Shown: positions 56,551 to 60,304 of the stretch, piece by piece
How the letters are laid out: the number at the start of each line of letters is the position of its first letter
How positions within the stretch are numbered: position 1 is the first letter of the stretch
Assembly (NCBI GenBank): GCA_035352635.1
Contig: DAOPYA010000011.1
Location: 1-60,304, forward strand
DNA length: 60,304 nucleotides
Reading direction: 5' to 3'
Source: Rifleibacterium sp035352635
GTDB lineage: Bacteria; Muiribacteriota; Ozemobacteria; Ozemobacterales; Ozemobacteraceae
Notes under the pieces: model-generated
Database searches by the model: none
What the model was told of the DNA's origin: nothing
Seen by the model: the letters and a program-made list of their open reading frames with translations, nothing else
Position numbers and translations under genes: made by a program

Positions 56551-58004
56551 GAGCAGAAGGTCGTGCAAAAACAAGGGCTTCCGTAGGCGGCAGCAAGGGT
56601 TTGCTGTGGCTGGCGGTCGCGCTCGCTGCACTGATTCTTCCAGATGTGGTTGCGGCGAGGCAGCATAGCCGAAACGAGACTGTGAAGGTGCAGGCTTCTG
56701 CTGAACCGCTGCTCAAAGTGAAGCTTGGGTCTCTGGCAAAAAAACTGACGGTTAAGTTTCCCGATGGCGGCCAGATTGTTAACCAGCGTGGCCGCCGCGT
56801 AAAATCACTGCGCAGCAACGAAGTTTTTAACTGGAGCCTCCCTGAAGCAGGCAGAAAAAAGCGCCGCAACGAACACACCGGCGAGACCTTGCTGTTTCAG
56901 GGTGCCAGGGCCATTTTTGAGTTCAACGGCAAAAAATATCGTGGCAGCCTTCAGGTTAATTTTTCGGCCAAGGGTGCCATTGTAGTCAACCATGTTGGAA
57001 TCGAAGACTACCTTCGCGGCGTAATCGGCAGCGAAATAGGCTCGCGTGCTCCGGCTGAATCGATCAGAGCGCAGACAGTCATCGCCCGAACCTATGCTTA
57101 CGCGAGTCGCGGCAAACATGGTGCCGATGGGGCCGATGTCTGTGATTCAACGCATTGCCAGGTTTATTCAGGAGTTGGCGCTGAGCGTGATACCATCGAC
57201 CCGGCAGTTGCGGCAACGCGGGGTATTGTAATGATTTCTGATGGCAAGCCGATTGCGACTCTTTATCACGCAACCTGTGGCGGCATGACCTCTGACAACG
57301 ACAAGGTTTATGGTGGAGCGCCATGCAGTTACCTGCGGCGGGTCATCTGCCCTTTCTGCCGCGAAGGCACCAATTATCGCTGGTCGAGGTCGATCGGGCT
57401 GAACGAATTGCGCACCGCTCTTCGTCAGGAAAAAATAAGCTTTGAACAACTCCGGGATGCCTCAATAGATGCGCCCGGGCGTATGGATCGGGTTACCAGC
57501 CTGATCTTGACCACCAACCGTGGGGTCTTTAAAATAAAAGGTACGACTGTGAGGCGGTTGTTCAATCTGCCGAGCACAACTTTTGTTCTGGCCGAAAAGC
57601 GGTTGCCGCCTGGCACCATTGCGGCATTGCCAGCAGATGAAGCGAAACTGCCGACTGGCTACAGGGCAAAAGTTATTTCGGGTACGGTTATCGGCGGCGC
57701 ACCTCAGCAGATGTTCGTCTGGTCTGCAAAGGGCCTGCAAAGATCTCAAAAGCCATCAGGAGGCTGGCAAGCATTAAGCGCCGAAATGGAAATTGTGGCA
57801 CCGCGTTCTGGAAAGGTTATAAACTACCCAGGGGCGGCACGAAGTGAGGTTCTTGGCAAACTCGAGTTGTTTGGCAGGGGATACGGGCACCAGGTTGGGC
57901 TATGTCAGTCTGGTGCGATTGAGCTTGGCAAGCGCGGCTGGTCATACCGGCAGATTCTGGCTTTGTATTATTCGAACGTCGCGTTGCGAAGCATGGATTA
58001 TTAA
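56547..58004 (+). CDS. Exported SpoIID protein, probable lytic transglycosylase (3)
   Basis: A 485-residue protein. Signal-like segment at residues 18-36 (GLLWLAVALAALILPDVVAA). The SpoIID/LytB domain (about 130-485) has IEDYLRGVIGSEIGSRAPAESIRAQTVIARTYAYASRG with the catalytic-region Glu, CDSTHCQVYSGVGAERDTIDPAVAATRG, LYHATCGGMTSDNDKV and the end GRGYGHQVGLCQSGAIELGKRGWS. It lacks the SPOR-like segment of the other two and carries an insertion around 350-400 (LPPGTIAALPADEAKLPTGYRAKVISG), so it is a separate branch. GTG start at 56547 overlaps the queH stop by 4 bases, an unexpected operon partner. Confidence 0.9.
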   Translation: MRAEGRAKTRASVGGSKGLLWLAVALAALILPDVVAARQHSRNETVKVQASAEPLLKVKLGSLAKKLTVKFPDGGQIVNQRGRRVKSLRSNEVFNWSLPEAGRKKRRNEHTGETLLFQGARAIFEFNGKKYRGSLQVNFSAKGAIVVNHVGIEDYLRGVIGSEIGSRAPAESIRAQTVIARTYAYASRGKHGADGADVCDSTHCQVYSGVGAERDTIDPAVAATRGIVMISDGKPIATLYHATCGGMTSDNDKVYGGAPCSYLRRVICPFCREGTNYRWSRSIGLNELRTALRQEKISFEQLRDASIDAPGRMDRVTSLILTTNRGVFKIKGTTVRRLFNLPSTTFVLAEKRLPPGTIAALPADEAKLPTGYRAKVISGTVIGGAPQQMFVWSAKGLQRSQKPSGGWQALSAEMEIVAPRSGKVINYPGAARSEVLGKLELFGRGYGHQVGLCQSGAIELGKRGWSYRQILALYYSNVALRSMDY

Positions 58005-58128
58005 ATTTTTGTTTTTGAGTTGCGAAAAGCGCTCAGATTTCGTTCAATAAGAACCGATATGGAACTGACAAGTAATAATTTTAAGCTGTCGGGAAGTAAT
58101 TTCTGACGAACCTTGGAGGAAAGAGCGT

Positions 58129-59223
58129 ATGGGTTTGTTCACCTTTGGGACAAGCAACACGGCAGTTGGTGTCGATATTGGCACCTCGGCCGTTAAGATC
58201 GTCCAGCTCAAAAAGACTCCTTCTGGCCCTGAACTGATTAACTACGGCATGGCCCCTCTGCCCGCTGACGCGATGACAGAAGGCGCCGTAAGTAATCCGC
58301 AAGCAGTTTCAGCGGTCATCAAGGATATCTTGAAAACACGAAAAATCAAAGTAGAGCGGAGCTTCGCCTCGATCTCAGGGCAGAACGTAATTATGCGCTT
58401 CACCAAGTTGCCGATTATGTCACCCGAAGAACTCGAGCAGACCGTCAGGATCGAAGCCGAGCAGTATGTTCCCTACGCTATTGACGAAGTGAGCATTACA
58501 CACGCCGTTCTTAAGAACATCGAAGAAGAAGAAGAAGGCGGCGGGAAGTTTCTGATACTTCTGGTCGTGGCGCAGAAAGACCTGGTTAACTCTTACACTG
58601 AAGTGCTGAAGAGTTCAGGGATTTCTCCAGAACTCGTCGATGTTGACACCATTGCGGCGATCAACGCCCTGGAAGACTCCTTCCAGCAGACTGCCAGTTC
58701 GCAGGAAGGCGGCGAAGTCGTAGCCATCATTGATGCGGGTGCCAGAACCACGAACATTTCGGTTCTTAAATCAGGGGTTCTGTTGTTTACGCGCAATATT
58801 CCGATTGCCGGCAACAACATCACCGAAATGATCAGAGACGTTATGAAACAGGAATTCGACCAGGCCGAATCGATCAAGCTCGAAGAAGCCGAAGTCAATA
58901 TTGGCGAAGCCGGTGGCAACGAGATTTCTGAAGTAGTTAAAACGACGGTCGAAGAACTTGCATCTGAAATCCGTCGTTCTTTTGACTACTTCAAGGCCCA
59001 ATCACGCGAACCACTGATTCACCGCATCATTCTGTCGGGCGGCAGCGCCAATCTTCGCAGTTTCAACACCTTTTTGATGAATGAACTGGGTGTGGACGTA
59101 AACATGGGCAATCCTCTCGAAGGCATTGCCGTGACCGCACCCGACCCGGACGACCTCTACAACAGCCTGCAGCAGTATACGGTTGCGATAGGGCTCGCAT
59201 TAAGAGGGGTGAAAGAAGACTAA
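58129..59223 (+). CDS. pilM: Type IV pilus assembly protein PilM
   Basis: A 364-residue actin-like (FtsA/PilM) protein. Phosphate loop GVDIGTSAVKIVQLKK (about 14-29), IASQ-type segment RFTKLPIMSPEELEQTVRIEAEQYVPY, second phosphate loop AIIDAGARTTNISVLKSG (about 200-217), and ILSGGSANLRSFNTFLMNELG (about 301-321). PilM sits on the cytoplasmic face and binds the PilN tail, organising the inner-membrane pilus complex. ATG 58129 with GGAGG at 58113-58117. First gene of pilMNO. Confidence 0.97.
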   Translation: MGLFTFGTSNTAVGVDIGTSAVKIVQLKKTPSGPELINYGMAPLPADAMTEGAVSNPQAVSAVIKDILKTRKIKVERSFASISGQNVIMRFTKLPIMSPEELEQTVRIEAEQYVPYAIDEVSITHAVLKNIEEEEEGGGKFLILLVVAQKDLVNSYTEVLKSSGISPELVDVDTIAAINALEDSFQQTASSQEGGEVVAIIDAGARTTNISVLKSGVLLFTRNIPIAGNNITEMIRDVMKQEFDQAESIKLEEAEVNIGEAGGNEISEVVKTTVEELASEIRRSFDYFKAQSREPLIHRIILSGGSANLRSFNTFLMNELGVDVNMGNPLEGIAVTAPDPDDLYNSLQQYTVAIGLALRGVKED

Positions 59224-59224
59224 T

Positions 59225-59836
59225 ATGATTAAAATTAATCTATTAACGGTCAAGCGGCGCAAGCCAATTCAAGTTCCGTTTGCAGCGATCTTCTTCTTTC
59301 TTGGTCTCATCGGTATCGGTGCTGGTTTCTATGCAGGAATTCTGGCCATTGATGGCATGAACGATGACCTGTTGAAGACCCAGGCTGACCTGAAAGAAGA
59401 AATCGCCCGCGAAGGTTCAAGACTCGACATCAAAGATCAGCTTCGCCAGGAAAAAAGCAAAATTGAGTCTGACATTACCAAGCTCAAGCAGTTGTCGGGC
59501 GCGACACTGCTGCAGTGGTCACAGGCTTTCAGCAATCTGACCAGCGTTGTCCCTGAAAAAACAGTCTGGATCACCAACATGCGTATCGACTCTGACAGAC
59601 GCGTTTCCATCACTGCATATTCATGCAATGAAGATGGAGCTGAAGAACCCAAAACCGGCGGTCAGCTGACCAAGGGCATTCAACAGTTCATTCAGTCACT
59701 TCAGGGTCATGAGCATTTCGAAGAAGTGTTTCTGACGAGTGCCACCAAAAACATCTATGAAAAAATGCCGGTCTGGCGTTTTGAAATTCAGTGCCGTATT
59801 AAACGTGACCTTGGCGAAAAGAATCTGGAGGGCTGA
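59225..59836 (+). CDS. pilN: Type IV pilus assembly protein PilN
   Basis: A 203-residue bitopic protein beginning MIKINLLTVKRRKP, which matches the conserved PilM-binding INLLP-like tail (here INLLT). One membrane helix (about 19-42, FAAIFFFLGLIGIGAGFYAGILA), a coiled coil (about 50-90) and a periplasmic alpha/beta domain (TVWITNMRIDSDRRVSITAYS...WRFEIQCRI). It pairs with PilO in the alignment complex. Starts one base after the pilM stop. Confidence 0.96.
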   Translation: MIKINLLTVKRRKPIQVPFAAIFFFLGLIGIGAGFYAGILAIDGMNDDLLKTQADLKEEIAREGSRLDIKDQLRQEKSKIESDITKLKQLSGATLLQWSQAFSNLTSVVPEKTVWITNMRIDSDRRVSITAYSCNEDGAEEPKTGGQLTKGIQQFIQSLQGHEHFEEVFLTSATKNIYEKMPVWRFEIQCRIKRDLGEKNLEG

Positions 59837-59839
59837 TCA

Positions 59840-60304
59840 ATGAATAACTTTGCAGTTGTAACAATATTCCTCCTGGTTCTGGCAGCCGGAGCAGGCGTAT
59901 TCTTCTACATGAACTACTACCAGCCTCTTGTTGAAGCAGGCGATAAGATTAAACTTGATATCGAAGATCTTGAAAGGCAAAAAGCTCAGCTTGCCAACAT
60001 CGAAGAAGAGATGACCCAGCTGAAAGCGCAAATTGCCAAGTTGAACGAGCAGAAGAATAAGCTGCAGATGGAATCAAACCAGCTGAACACAGTTGTTCCC
60101 AAGCTTCTCGATTCAACCGAAACCGTTGCCAACAAGTTCAAGGTCAAGTTTCAGGATATCCGCATTTCACCACTGGTCAGAGCTGAAGACTGGTCTGAAC
60201 TTCCGGTTGAAATGACGATCCTCGGCACTTTCAAAGACATAGGCAGTTTTCTCACCATCATGGAAAAACGCAAGATCATCAATCTTGCAGCAGGTTCGAT
60301 GAAC
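59840..60304 (+). CDS. pilO: Type IV pilus assembly protein PilO (cut by window end)
   Basis: 155 residues are present; the frame is open at the window edge. ATG 59840 with GGAGG at 59827-59831, 3 bases after the pilN stop. It shows a membrane helix (residues 4-24, FAVVTIFLLVLAAGAGVFFYM), a long coiled coil (about 35-80, LDIEDLERQKAQLANIEEEM...) and the start of the periplasmic domain (VKFQDIRISPLVRAEDWSELPVEMTILGTFKDIGSFLTIM). This is the usual PilO plan; pilP and pilQ probably follow. Confidence 0.93.
   Translation, partial: MNNFAVVTIFLLVLAAGAGVFFYMNYYQPLVEAGDKIKLDIEDLERQKAQLANIEEEMTQLKAQIAKLNEQKNKLQMESNQLNTVVPKLLDSTETVANKFKVKFQDIRISPLVRAEDWSELPVEMTILGTFKDIGSFLTIMEKRKIINLAAGSMN

Noticed and set aside
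1..60304. tRNA, rRNA or riboswitch genes
   Set aside because: I looked in the gaps for T-arm words such as GGTTCGA with matching arms and for known riboswitch cores and found none; a covariance search would be decisive.

Overview
The window looks like a piece of chromosome from a free-living, probably anaerobic bacterium with a two-membrane envelope. Coding is dense, G+C is around 50 percent by eye, and no rRNA or tRNA was seen. The envelope type is inferred from SPOR-type domains, many exported and lipoprotein-like products, and pilM-pilN-pilO at the right edge. An [FeFe]-hydrogenase maturase (HydE) suggests fermentative or H2-related metabolism. Taxonomy cannot be fixed from sequence reading alone. 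A deep-branching uncultured lineage such as Riflebacteria/Ozemobacteria is only a guess.

Layout. 1-686: the trailer end of a type I-E CRISPR array; leader and cas genes would lie left of the window. 1190-2639: a TetR regulator with a perfect operator at its own promoter, then a flavodoxin-like iron-sulfur flavoprotein with a second, weaker operator. 2767-5321: a toxin-antitoxin cluster with an RHH/RelE pair, a broken orphan HigA/NadS-type regulator and a MazF/PemK pair flanked by 14-bp direct repeats. 5514-19500: mostly plus-strand housekeeping and metabolic genes (uracil-DNA-glycosylase-like protein, esterase, methyltransferase, PpiC, metallo-hydrolase, GlgX, exported phospholipase D-like protein, transketolase, glyoxalase-like protein, anchored endonuclease, dCTP deaminase). 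19594-21770: minus-strand genes around a 205-bp structured palindromic element. 21984-32906: phospholipase D protein, HydE, MsrB-MsrA, a sigma-54 activator, acyl-CoA ligase, SlyD, DprA, L25 and CarD. 33009-36081: a minus-strand set of secreted SH3/papain-like hydrolases around a secreted propeller-like protein. 36195-42090: a propeller lipoprotein and TPR proteins.

42236-53900 is the most coherent functional region. A tightly overlapping operon encodes a binding-protein/permease fusion, a second sugar permease, a BadF-type sugar kinase, MurQ (MurNAc-6-phosphate etherase) and a SPOR-SpoIID protein, followed by a small lipoprotein. A PGRP-type amidase, a second SPOR-SpoIID protein and NagB follow. 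Together they read as a peptidoglycan cutting, amino-sugar import and recycling locus. The window ends with MiaB, QueH, a third SpoIID protein and the start of the type IV pilus pilMNO operon.

Promoters with an extended -10 (TGnTAnnAT) recur. Most convergent gene pairs are separated by one strong hairpin with T/A tracts. At least one gene (6214), and perhaps miaB, appears to be transcribed without a leader.
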